Shown here in pieces: positions 35,695 through 43,948 of a DNA stretch of 47,076 bases. The first letter of the stretch is position 1. Each line of letters begins with the position of its first letter. The position numbers were made by a program, and so were the translations under genes. The notes under the pieces are model-generated. The model was not told the origin of the DNA and made no database searches. It saw only the letters and a list, made by a program, of their open reading frames with translations. This stretch comes from Enterococcus lemanii (GTDB taxonomy: Bacteria; Bacillota; Bacilli; Lactobacillales; Enterococcaceae): the NCBI RefSeq assembly GCF_016909125.1, contig NZ_JAFBFD010000023.1:1-47076 (forward strand), given 5' to 3'.

Positions 35695-36627
35695 TTATTT
35701 TATTGCTTCATCTAAAATACTTAAAATTAAGTCAGTTTCTCGTTCTTCCATCTCTTTGATGACGTGAAAATATACACTTTGAGTAGTTGTTACGTCTTTG
35801 TGCCCAAGTCGTTTGCTTACACTGATTAGGTTGACGCCTTTAAATAACAAAATAGAAGCATGAGTGTGCCTTAATCCGTGGAATGAGATAATAGGAATAT
35901 CTAACTTTTCGCAGAGATTTTCTAAATATCGATTAATCGTAGCACTAACAGGTAAGGAATATTTATAATCAACACAAATTTGTTGATGTTCTTCTTTAAA
36001 TTGACGTTTAGCAATTAATTTTCTAAGGAGTTCTAATGTTTGGTAATCTAGATCAATTGTTCGAACAGAACTTTTATTTTTGGTTCTTTTAAAACCAGTA
36101 TGGTATTTATAATCCCAAGTTTTATTGATAGTGACAATTTTATTTTTAAAATCAATATCTGCAATGGTGAGCCCTAATACTTCAGCGTAGCGCATGCCAG
36201 TAACAGCAGACAGATAAATAATTAAATTTAAAGAATTGGTACAATTGTTAGAGGTGTAAGTAATTAATTTTTGCCACTCTGTATAAGAGAGAAATTTCTG
36301 TTTTTTCTTATTTTTCCGACCAGTAATAATTGCTTTTCTGGTGAAATCAGTCGTAATTAGGCCTTCTTCAACGGCATCTAAAATAGCTGCTCGAATTTGT
36401 TTATGAAACCCTGCAGTTGTTCGTTTGGCATGCGTCTTTGCAAATTCGTTTAATACTTGTTGGTAAGATAAGCGAGAAATGGAGTGAATATTTTCATTAT
36501 TAAAATATTGTTGAATTTGGCGATAAGTATTTTGATACTTTATATAAGTGACAGGAGCAAGGGCCGGTTTCTTGAAAGTCTCCATCCACTGATAAAAATA
36601 GGTTGCTAGCGTTTCTTCTTTTTGCAT
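35695..36627 (-). CDS. Tyrosine recombinase (phage-integrase family), probable pglX invertase
   Basis: This 310-residue recombinase has an N-terminal SAM-like core-binding domain (ETLATYFYQWMETFKKPALA) and a catalytic domain with the family residues: Arg in TGMRYAEVLGL, Lys in the beta-hairpin region, HGLRHTHAS (HxxR), LGHKDVTTT and the nucleophile Tyr in SVYFHV. ATG 36627 follows GGAAGG; a longer frame upstream to 36681 lacks a site. The gene sits between two halves of pglX, its 3' end touching IR2. Homologues beside duplicated pglX genes occur in lactobacillus BREX loci. Its action on IR1/IR2 is inferred from position. Confidence 0.9.
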   Translation of the reverse strand: MQKEETLATYFYQWMETFKKPALAPVTYIKYQNTYRQIQQYFNNENIHSISRLSYQQVLNEFAKTHAKRTTAGFHKQIRAAILDAVEEGLITTDFTRKAIITGRKNKKKQKFLSYTEWQKLITYTSNNCTNSLNLIIYLSAVTGMRYAEVLGLTIADIDFKNKIVTINKTWDYKYHTGFKRTKNKSSVRTIDLDYQTLELLRKLIAKRQFKEEHQQICVDYKYSLPVSATINRYLENLCEKLDIPIISFHGLRHTHASILLFKGVNLISVSKRLGHKDVTTTQSVYFHVIKEMEERETDLILSILDEAIK

Positions 36628-36716
36628 AATCTCATTCCTTCCAGATTTTAGTTGTTGCTCATCGAGTTTATCAAAAAGCAAATTTAAATTTTAATAGAAT
36701 GCCTCCGATTGCATGG

Positions 36717-36722
36717 TATAAT
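36717..36722 (+). promoter_or_regulatory. Extended -10 promoter upstream of the pglX C-terminal gene
   Basis: TGGTATAAT is a TG-extended -10 element 33 bases before GTG 36755. The -35 is weak. It would transcribe the PglX C-part, pglZ and brxL whatever the state of the inverted segment. Confidence 0.5.
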
Positions 36723-36754
36723 TAAAAGAAGAATATTTAATTGGAGGGAATAAG

Positions 36755-37690
36755 GTGGCAACTTTAATTGAAGATAAATTTAAAGCTTGGGAAAAAGAAG
36801 CTCAAGCCCGCTTTGATCAGCTAAAAGCAAATGAAGAAGAGTTAAATAAGATATTTATTGATTTATATGGCTTACAAGACGAACTTGATTATCAAGTGGC
36901 TGATGCTGAAGTGTCAGTGTCATTAGCTGATCGAGAAAGGGATATCAAGTCTTTAATCAGTTATGCAGTAGGTTGTATGTTTGGGCGTTATTCATTAGAT
37001 ATTGAAGGTTTAGTTTTTGCGGGAGGAGAATTTGATGCATCAAAATATACAACTTTCAAACCAGTTGAAAATAATTTTTTATTGATAAGTGAAAATCAAA
37101 TTTTCAGCGACTCTTCGATTGACATTGTGGAGAAATTTGTTGAGTTTGTTTCGGTTGTTTATGGCAAAGATACTTTAGAAGAAAATTTACAGTATATTGC
37201 GGATACTCTGAAAGGCACAGGAACGAGCCGTGAGATTATTCGACGATATTTTGTTAAAGATTTTTACAGTAATCATTTGCAAATTTATAAAAAAAGACCA
37301 ATTTATTGGCAATTTGATTCCGGAAAAGAAAATGGGTTTAAGGGGTTAATGTACCTGCATCGTTATAATTCAGATTTGCTAGGAATTCTTCGAACAGAAT
37401 ACATATCAAAACTTAATCAAGCTTATAATGGACGAATTGAACAAAGAGAAGTTGAAAAAACAGTAACGTCAAATCCTAAAGATAGCGCTAAATTTGAAAA
37501 AGAAATTCAAAAAATTCATAAACAAATCCGTGAATTAAGAGAATTTGACGAAAAGATCGGTCATCTTGCTCTAAAAAAAATCACATTAGACCTGGATGAT
37601 GGCGTCATTGTAAATTACGATAAACTACAACGAGATCCAGATGATAAAACAAAATATGTGATTTTATCCAAAGGAGTAAAAGAACCGTAA
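36755..37690 (+). CDS. PglX C-terminal part as a separate protein
   Basis: The 311-residue protein starts MATLIEDKFKAWEKEAQARF, then LKANEEELNKIFIDLYGLQD and ISYAVGCMFGRYSLDIEGL, the conserved C-terminal third of full-length PglX. It ends LDLDDGVIVNYDKLQRD. It has no methyltransferase motifs of its own. It resumes where the 891-residue PglX piece stops, so together they total the usual 1200 residues. GTG 36755 has TTGGAGGG six bases upstream, so it is translated independently. I infer that it associates with whichever N-terminal cassette is expressed. Confidence 0.85.
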   Translation: MATLIEDKFKAWEKEAQARFDQLKANEEELNKIFIDLYGLQDELDYQVADAEVSVSLADRERDIKSLISYAVGCMFGRYSLDIEGLVFAGGEFDASKYTTFKPVENNFLLISENQIFSDSSIDIVEKFVEFVSVVYGKDTLEENLQYIADTLKGTGTSREIIRRYFVKDFYSNHLQIYKKRPIYWQFDSGKENGFKGLMYLHRYNSDLLGILRTEYISKLNQAYNGRIEQREVEKTVTSNPKDSAKFEKEIQKIHKQIRELREFDEKIGHLALKKITLDLDDGVIVNYDKLQRDPDDKTKYVILSKGVKEP

Positions 37691-37708
37691 AATGAAGGGG
37701 ATTTATTT

Positions 37709-40246
37709 ATGTCTGATTTAAATTTAAACCAAATTCAAGATCGATTAAACGAATTATTTATTTCTTATGGGGAGCGGAAGCTTATTTTTTGGTTTGACCC
37801 AAAAAAAGAATTTGAAGAAGATATTGATAATGGTGTCATTCAATTAAAAAATGCGCGAATAAAAAAAATCGATGCACACACACAATTTTTAACAAAACGC
37901 TTTTTTGAATTAGAAGACAAAGAGAATAATTATTTAATTTACGCACCGTTTCAAAGGTTGAGTGATGAAGATAATAATAACCATCTCCTTAGTTTATTAA
38001 AATATTCAACTTTATTTAATGCAGATCGTATCTCGTTGGTTATGAATCAACTTGAAATACCAACCGAGCTACACGAGGTAATGGTTCAGTACAGCGCCTT
38101 CTTTTCTGCTAAAACTCGAATTGCAGATTTTCAAAAAGTGACGTCTGGTGTAATCCAAACGAAAGAAGAATTTGAAACAAAGTTAATGGCTGTTGTAACA
38201 AAAGCAAATGCACCGCAATTATATAGTGTGGTACAAGCTTTATTTGTTGAATATTCTTTAAGAGAAAATCGTTTGTATTCACAACTTGAGAAATATGGCT
38301 TATTAGAAACTTTTTGGGGTGCTATTTTTAAATATTATGGTTTTCAATCAGAACAACCGACAATTCAAAAGTTAGTGCTTTGTTTTTATAGTAATGCCTT
38401 CTTTGGTCAATTAGGTTATCAAAATCTCCCAATGAATTTAAAAGAATATGAAGTCATTGAGCAAACAAACGCAATTGTGTCATTCATGGATTTATTTATG
38501 AATGATTCTAGGTACCGAGAAGCATATGATAATTTAAGTCAGGAAGTATACCAGTTAATAAACGGGGAACGTATTTTAAGTAAAATTACGATTGAAGAGC
38601 TAGTCAGATCAGATACCTTTGAATTCATTCATCAAAGGATTATACAATACTATATTAATCAATTGCTTAGTGGAGATTCGACAGCGGTTGTTGGTGGTTT
38701 AACGATGCAAGAGGTAGTTCTTTATAAAGAAAGAAGTCATTTTGGTGGTAAGTATCATCACCATTATCAAGTTGTTTTAAATGCTCAAAAGTTATTAAAT
38801 TTACTAGGTCAATTAAATATTCGTCAATTGTCAAATGTCTTATTGCATTACGAAGAAGAATCTTTTGTAATTGATCAATATTATCGTAAGTTTATTTGGC
38901 ATCTTGATCAAATTAGTAATCAAGATAACTTCTTAGAATTGCAAGGATTAGTCGAGAAAGAGTACAAAGTTTTCTTAGATGAAATTTCGTATGCTTGGAA
39001 TAATTTACTTTATTTAGATGAAAGACCGTCCTTATTAGATTTTTATGACAGCCATGCAAGGAAGAAAATGAAAACAGTCGTGATTATATCTGATGCTTTA
39101 CGATATGAGGCGGCTAAAGAATTACAGATGGTTCTTCAAAAAGACAAGAAGTACTCAACAAAAATGGAAACAAACTTTACCGTATTGCCTTCTGTTACAG
39201 AATTTGGCAAAGCTGCCTTGCTGAAATCAAGAAATGAAAAATTGGATTATGTAAATGATTTTGAAATAAAAATTAATGATATTAGTACAACTGGAACTAT
39301 AAATCGAGATAAGATACTAAAAAATAAAAATCCTAATTCACTAGCTGTTACTTATGATGAAGTGATTTCAAAAGGAAATGCAAAAGAACTTCGGGAATTA
39401 TTTAATGGATTGGAAGTTATTTATTTATACCACGATCAAATTGATCGAACAGGAGATCATGGTCAGGAACATCAAGTATTTGATGCTGTTCAAAAGACAA
39501 TTGATGAATTAACTTTATTATTACCGCGCATTTCAAACGGAGCCAATATTTATCGCTTTATTATTACGAGTGATCATGGTTTTCTTTACCGACGTTCGAA
39601 AGTTGAGGAGCATGAGAAAATTGAAAATCCATCATTTGATGAATCTGATCGAGTGGAACGCCGCTTTATTATTAGTAATCATCAGTATAAAGAAGTCGGA
39701 ATTACAAGTATGAAATTAGGTGATGTGCTTAAAAATGCCGATGCTCGTTATGTTCACTACCCAGAAACAGCTACTATTTTCAAGAAAAAAGGTGGCGGAC
39801 AAAACTATGTTCATGGTGGTTCTTCTCCTCAAGAGTTGTTAGTGCCTGTTTTAGAAATTTCAATTGCTAGAGGTTCAAGCGCGAAAGAACAAACAAAAGT
39901 ACAATTAATGACGACGAAAAGAAAAGTTATCGGTCTTTCTCTTTCGTTAGAATTCTATCAAACAGATGCAGTGAGTGAGTCAATAACAAAAGCGCAATAT
40001 CAATTGTATTTCGAAGACGAGACGGGTAATCGAATCTCAAATGAACAAGCTTATTATGCCGATTCAGATTCAACAGCAGCCAGTGATCGGTTTACGAATT
40101 TTACATTTGATTTTATTAATCGCAAATACGATTCTCAAGAAAAAGTTTATTTAATCATGAAAGACGCACAAACAAATGTAGAAATCGATCGAGTAGAATT
40201 TGTTGTCGATAATCCTTTTGCAGGTGATTTTGACTTTGGTTTTTAG
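37709..40246 (+). CDS. pglZ: BREX phosphatase-superfamily protein PglZ
   Basis: PglZ is the signature protein of BREX, an alkaline-phosphatase superfamily member shown to act as a nuclease or phosphodiesterase in some systems. The 845-residue sequence has the metal-binding VVIISDALRYEAAKEL near residue 456, YHDQIDRTGDHG near 570 and FIITSDHGFLYRR near 620, then an HGGSSPQELLVPVLEI motif and a beta-rich C-terminal domain. Length and motif order fit type 1 PglZ. It follows the PglX C-part by 18 bases and precedes brxL by 12. Confidence 0.95.
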   Translation: MSDLNLNQIQDRLNELFISYGERKLIFWFDPKKEFEEDIDNGVIQLKNARIKKIDAHTQFLTKRFFELEDKENNYLIYAPFQRLSDEDNNNHLLSLLKYSTLFNADRISLVMNQLEIPTELHEVMVQYSAFFSAKTRIADFQKVTSGVIQTKEEFETKLMAVVTKANAPQLYSVVQALFVEYSLRENRLYSQLEKYGLLETFWGAIFKYYGFQSEQPTIQKLVLCFYSNAFFGQLGYQNLPMNLKEYEVIEQTNAIVSFMDLFMNDSRYREAYDNLSQEVYQLINGERILSKITIEELVRSDTFEFIHQRIIQYYINQLLSGDSTAVVGGLTMQEVVLYKERSHFGGKYHHHYQVVLNAQKLLNLLGQLNIRQLSNVLLHYEEESFVIDQYYRKFIWHLDQISNQDNFLELQGLVEKEYKVFLDEISYAWNNLLYLDERPSLLDFYDSHARKKMKTVVIISDALRYEAAKELQMVLQKDKKYSTKMETNFTVLPSVTEFGKAALLKSRNEKLDYVNDFEIKINDISTTGTINRDKILKNKNPNSLAVTYDEVISKGNAKELRELFNGLEVIYLYHDQIDRTGDHGQEHQVFDAVQKTIDELTLLLPRISNGANIYRFIITSDHGFLYRRSKVEEHEKIENPSFDESDRVERRFIISNHQYKEVGITSMKLGDVLKNADARYVHYPETATIFKKKGGGQNYVHGGSSPQELLVPVLEISIARGSSAKEQTKVQLMTTKRKVIGLSLSLEFYQTDAVSESITKAQYQLYFEDETGNRISNEQAYYADSDSTAASDRFTNFTFDFINRKYDSQEKVYLIMKDAQTNVEIDRVEFVVDNPFAGDFDFGF

Positions 40247-40258
40247 GAGGAAGAATGA

Positions 40259-42292
40259 ATGGATCAAGTCATTTTAGATAAACTTTCTTCAAATTTTGCT
40301 GGTAAGTTTGTCCGTAAAGACTTAACGAAGAAAATAAAAGAAGGCGCCAATGTTCCGGTTTATGTACTGGAATATTTATTAGGTATGTATGCTTCTTCTC
40401 TAGATGAGACTTTAGTGAACCAAGGGGTAGAAAACGTAAAAAATATCTTAGCTCGCAACTACGTACGACCCGACGAAGCAGAAAAAATCAAAGCACGAAT
40501 TCGAGAATTAGGTGGCTATACGGTTATTGATAAGATATCGGTTACATTAAATGCCTCTAAAGATTGTTACGAAGCTTCTTTTTCTAATTTAGGGCTTAGA
40601 GATGTTCAAATTAGTGATGAGCATGTAAAAAAATATGATCGACTTCTTGGTGGTGGTATTTGGTGTATTGTTGCAATGGAGTATTGGTATGACGAAAACA
40701 ACCGTATGAATAGTCCGTTTGTGGCAAGAAAAGTAGATCCTATTCAAATGCCAGGATTAGATATTGATGATTTCAAAAATGCGAGAGGCTCATTTACAAC
40801 AGAAGAATGGATTGATTTAGTTTTACGCTCTGTAGGGATGGAACCGACCCATTTTTCTGAAAGGGTTAAATGGCTCCATTTAGCAAGATTAATTCCCTTG
40901 ATAGAAAATAATTATAACCTATGTGAATTAGGACCACGCGGAACTGGAAAGTCACATGTTTATAAGGAAATTTCACCTAATTCGATTTTAGTTTCTGGTG
41001 GTCAAACGACGGTTGCTAATTTATTTTATAATATGGCGACTCGGACAATGGGTTTAGTTGGCATGTGGGACTGTGTAGCATTTGATGAAGTTGCAGGCAT
41101 TCGATTTAAAGACAATGATGGCGTTCAAATTATGAAAGATTATATGGCATCGGGGTCTTTTGCTAGAGGAAAAGAAGAAAAAAATGCTTCTGCTTCAATG
41201 GTATTTGTCGGAAATATAAATCAAAGTGTCGATGTCATTTTAAAAACTTCCAATTTATTTGAGCCGTTTCCAGAAGTCATGGGAACCGATTCAGCATTTT
41301 TAGATCGTATGCATTGTTACCTACCAGGTTGGGAAATACCTAAATACCGTCCAGATTTTTTTACAGATGATTATGGCTTTATTACCGATTATCTTTCTGA
41401 AGTGATGAGAGAAATGCGAAAAATAAGTTTTTCAGATAGTTTTGACCCATTTTTTAAATTAGGTGTCCAGCTAAATCAAAGAGACACGATTGCTGTTAGA
41501 AGAACAGTCTCTGGCATGATGAAATTAATCTATCCTGATGGTAATTACGAGAAAGAAGATGTTGAAAAAGTATTACGATTTGCACTAGAAATGCGCCGCC
41601 GTGTAAAAGAACAACTAAAGAAAATAGGTGGTATGGAATTTTATGATGTTAATTTCTCTTATATTGATTTAGAAGAAGGTAGAGAAGAATATGTGCCTGT
41701 ACCAGAACAAGGTGGTGGAACGCTCATTCCTGAAGGCATAGGGAAACCAGGTCATCTTTATTCAGTTTCTTATGGGAAAAGCGGTCAATTGGGTACTTAT
41801 AAATTAGAAACACAAATTAGCTCCGGCAATGGTCGTTTTGAACGTACAGGGATTGGTTCTGATCGAGAAGCAAAAGAAGCGATGGATTCAGCTTACAAAT
41901 ATCTACGGGCAAATGCAAAAAGCATTAGCCAGAGTATTAGTTTAGCAACAAAGGATTTTGTCGTTCATGTACAAGATTTAAATGGAATTGGCATGACTTC
42001 AGTCTTAAATTTACCAACAATGATTGCTTTATGTTCATCGATTTTAAGTAAACCTGTCTTACCAAGCTTAGTTATATTAGGAGATATTACAATTGGTGGT
42101 TCCATGATTAAAGTGGAAAACTTAGCAAACTCTTTACAAGTAGCTAAAGATGCAGGAGCAAAAAAGGTATTAGTACCAATGACAAGCGCAGCTGATTTAG
42201 GCAGTGTTCCTCCTGAATTAATGGGTACCTTTAATTTGATTTTTTATCAAACGCCTGAAGATGCAGTATTTAAAGCGTTGGGAGTAGAGTGA
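40259..42292 (+). CDS. brxL: BREX Lon-like ATPase BrxL
   Basis: This 677-residue protein has Walker A GPRGTGKSHVYKE from about residue 225, CVAFDEVAGIRF as Walker B and a MCM/Lon-like AAA core. A C-terminal Lon protease-like domain follows (NGIGMTSVLNLPTMIALCSS, LGDITIGGSMIKVENLANS, AGAKKVLVPMTSAADLG). The catalytic Ser motif of true Lon (PSAG) is not evident, as in characterised BrxL, which is a DNA-binding ATPase. ATG 40259 with TAGGAGG upstream. It is the last gene of the BREX operon, followed by a strong terminator. Confidence 0.95.
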   Translation: MDQVILDKLSSNFAGKFVRKDLTKKIKEGANVPVYVLEYLLGMYASSLDETLVNQGVENVKNILARNYVRPDEAEKIKARIRELGGYTVIDKISVTLNASKDCYEASFSNLGLRDVQISDEHVKKYDRLLGGGIWCIVAMEYWYDENNRMNSPFVARKVDPIQMPGLDIDDFKNARGSFTTEEWIDLVLRSVGMEPTHFSERVKWLHLARLIPLIENNYNLCELGPRGTGKSHVYKEISPNSILVSGGQTTVANLFYNMATRTMGLVGMWDCVAFDEVAGIRFKDNDGVQIMKDYMASGSFARGKEEKNASASMVFVGNINQSVDVILKTSNLFEPFPEVMGTDSAFLDRMHCYLPGWEIPKYRPDFFTDDYGFITDYLSEVMREMRKISFSDSFDPFFKLGVQLNQRDTIAVRRTVSGMMKLIYPDGNYEKEDVEKVLRFALEMRRRVKEQLKKIGGMEFYDVNFSYIDLEEGREEYVPVPEQGGGTLIPEGIGKPGHLYSVSYGKSGQLGTYKLETQISSGNGRFERTGIGSDREAKEAMDSAYKYLRANAKSISQSISLATKDFVVHVQDLNGIGMTSVLNLPTMIALCSSILSKPVLPSLVILGDITIGGSMIKVENLANSLQVAKDAGAKKVLVPMTSAADLGSVPPELMGTFNLIFYQTPEDAVFKALGVE

Positions 42293-42314
42293 GTATTTTA
42301 AAATCGATGCATCT

Positions 42315-42361
42315 AATATTGGTTTCGATGAGCGAATTGTTCATCCAAACCAATATTTTTT
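42315..42361 (+). terminator. Terminator of the BREX operon
   Basis: AATATTGGTTT (42315-42325) pairs with AAACCAATATT (42347-42357), with an inner GATGA/TCATC stem and a T-run, 23 bases after brxL. Confidence 0.85.
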
Positions 42362-42446
42362 ATTTGGCAATAAAAGGTTACATCTGCCTGTCTAAATTTT
42401 AATTTTTGCCGATAAATTGTTATAATAGAGTAAGTGGAGGTGTACC

Positions 42447-43343
42447 ATGGACTACTTATCAGTAAAAGAAACCGCTGAGAAATGGGGGATTTCTGAACGC
42501 TCTGTTCGAAATTATGCGAATCACGGTAGAATTGAAGGAGCTATTCGAAAAGGGAAAATTTGGCAAATTCCTTTATCCGCGGATAAACCAAGCAGATTAA
42601 ATAAAAAAGAAATCAAAAATCGCAACTTATTAGAGATTTTGAGAGAAGAAAAAAACTCAAAAATAAAAGGCGGTATTTACCATAAAGTGCAAGTGGATTT
42701 AACTTATAATTCAAATCATATCGAAGGAAGCACGTTAACTCATGAACAAACGCGCTATATCTTTGAAACAAATACAATTGGTTTTGAGGCTACTGGAGTG
42801 AATGTGGATGATATCGTAGAAACCGCTAATCACTTTTCCGCAATTAATTATGTGATTGAAAAGGCGACAAAACAACTCAGTGAATCGATGATAAAAGAAA
42901 TCCATCAAATTTTGAAAAATGGTACAAGTGATTCTAGAAAAGATTGGTTTAATGTCGGGGCGTATAAGCAATTACCTAATGAAGTTGGTGGAAAAGAAAC
43001 AACTTCACCAGAAGATGTGGATAAGGTAATGAAGAACCTAATACAAAATTATAATGTCAAAAAGCAACATACATTTGAAGAAATTGTTGCATTCCATTAT
43101 GAATTTGAAGCAATCCATCCATTTCAAGATGGGAATGGGCGTGTCGGCCGATTAATTATGTTTAAAGAATTGCTAAAAAATAATCTTACTCCATTTATTA
43201 TATCAGATGATTTGAAAATGTTTTATTATCGTGGCTTATCCAATTGGGAAGTAGAGAAAGATTATTTGTTAGATACTACGAAGACTGCACAGGATCATAT
43301 TAAGAAGTCTCTTGATTATTATCGAATAAAATATGAGGACTGA
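42447..43343 (+). CDS. Fic-domain protein with N-terminal helix-turn-helix
   Basis: The 298-residue protein has an N-terminal MerR/excisionase-like DNA-binding helix-turn-helix (YLSVKETAEKWGISERSVRN, residues 3-22), an inhibitory helix SNHIEG at about 90-95 (the S/TxxxEG motif of self-inhibited Fic proteins), and the active site HPFQDGNGRVGRL at about 224-236. Fic enzymes usually attach AMP to protein hydroxyls. The Phe, Asp and Arg of the motif are intact, so it should be active when the inhibitory Glu is moved. A TATAAT box lies at 42421-42426 and GGAGG precedes ATG 42447. It is separate from BREX by a terminator; a defence or regulatory role is possible but unproven. Confidence 0.88.
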   Translation: MDYLSVKETAEKWGISERSVRNYANHGRIEGAIRKGKIWQIPLSADKPSRLNKKEIKNRNLLEILREEKNSKIKGGIYHKVQVDLTYNSNHIEGSTLTHEQTRYIFETNTIGFEATGVNVDDIVETANHFSAINYVIEKATKQLSESMIKEIHQILKNGTSDSRKDWFNVGAYKQLPNEVGGKETTSPEDVDKVMKNLIQNYNVKKQHTFEEIVAFHYEFEAIHPFQDGNGRVGRLIMFKELLKNNLTPFIISDDLKMFYYRGLSNWEVEKDYLLDTTKTAQDHIKKSLDYYRIKYED

Positions 43344-43948
43344 TTTTTTAGACTGTTAAGGTGTTCTTTGTTTTTTTAAAATTGAAAATATAATGAGCGA
43401 TTAAAAGAGAGCAAGCAGACTGAGTATAGAAAAGTTTAGAAGAACTTAGAGATTGCAGGTGCTTGAATCATAACAAAAAGCAAATGGGGGATCGCGACTA
43501 TGGCTTTTTGCTATGATTCATCAGACGATCGTCATTGTTAATTATTCTCAGTTCGCGAAAAGAATAAGGAAAAAACAAATAATGAAGGAGCAAATTATAA
43601 GCACAAAATTAAAACTTGTATATTTATAATGAATATTTCGTATCCGCTTTCTTGTGTTGCGTTACAATAATAGCCATTATATCTCGTCAACTGAGAGATG
43701 AGTTTTGTCGTGCAGATTTACTAATTTTACTAAGATTTCTTTGAGAAATTTAGCTGATTTTATGTTTGGAAAATTCTGGTGGGAAGGAAAATTTCAAGAT
43801 TTGTTAACGATTCAAGTGAGCATGTTTTTCTCATGGCCAATAGGAATAAACGGTTAAATGATGAGGAAGGGAATAAGATTCTTATTCACTAATCATTTTT
43901 AGAAAAATAGCTTCAACGAATAATTTTTTATGATGGGAGTATAATCTA
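43344..43948. other. 605-bp region without a convincing gene
   Basis: No frame with a ribosome binding site and family similarity is seen. It contains the long hairpin at 43464-43520, a CTCGTC/GATGAG stem near 43685-43704, and a perfect GAATAAG/CTTATTC stem near 43869-43885 upstream of the next gene. A promoter-like TTGCGT..ACAATAATAG lies around 43657-43675. It may encode a small RNA or carry operators. Confidence 0.5.
43464..43520. repeat. Long near-perfect hairpin
   Basis: TGAATCATAACAAAAAGC (43464-43481) pairs with GCTTTTTGCTATGATTCA (43503-43520): 18 bases with one mismatch, around a 21-base loop. In the minus-strand RNA the mismatch becomes a G-U pair. There is no T-tract. It could be a small RNA, a MITE-like repeat or a mobile-element end. 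Confidence 0.6.

Noticed and set aside
43762-43857. Possible 31-residue peptide (MFGKFWWEGKF...)
   Set aside because: There is no ribosome binding site before the ATG and no similarity that I recognise; too weak to list as a gene.
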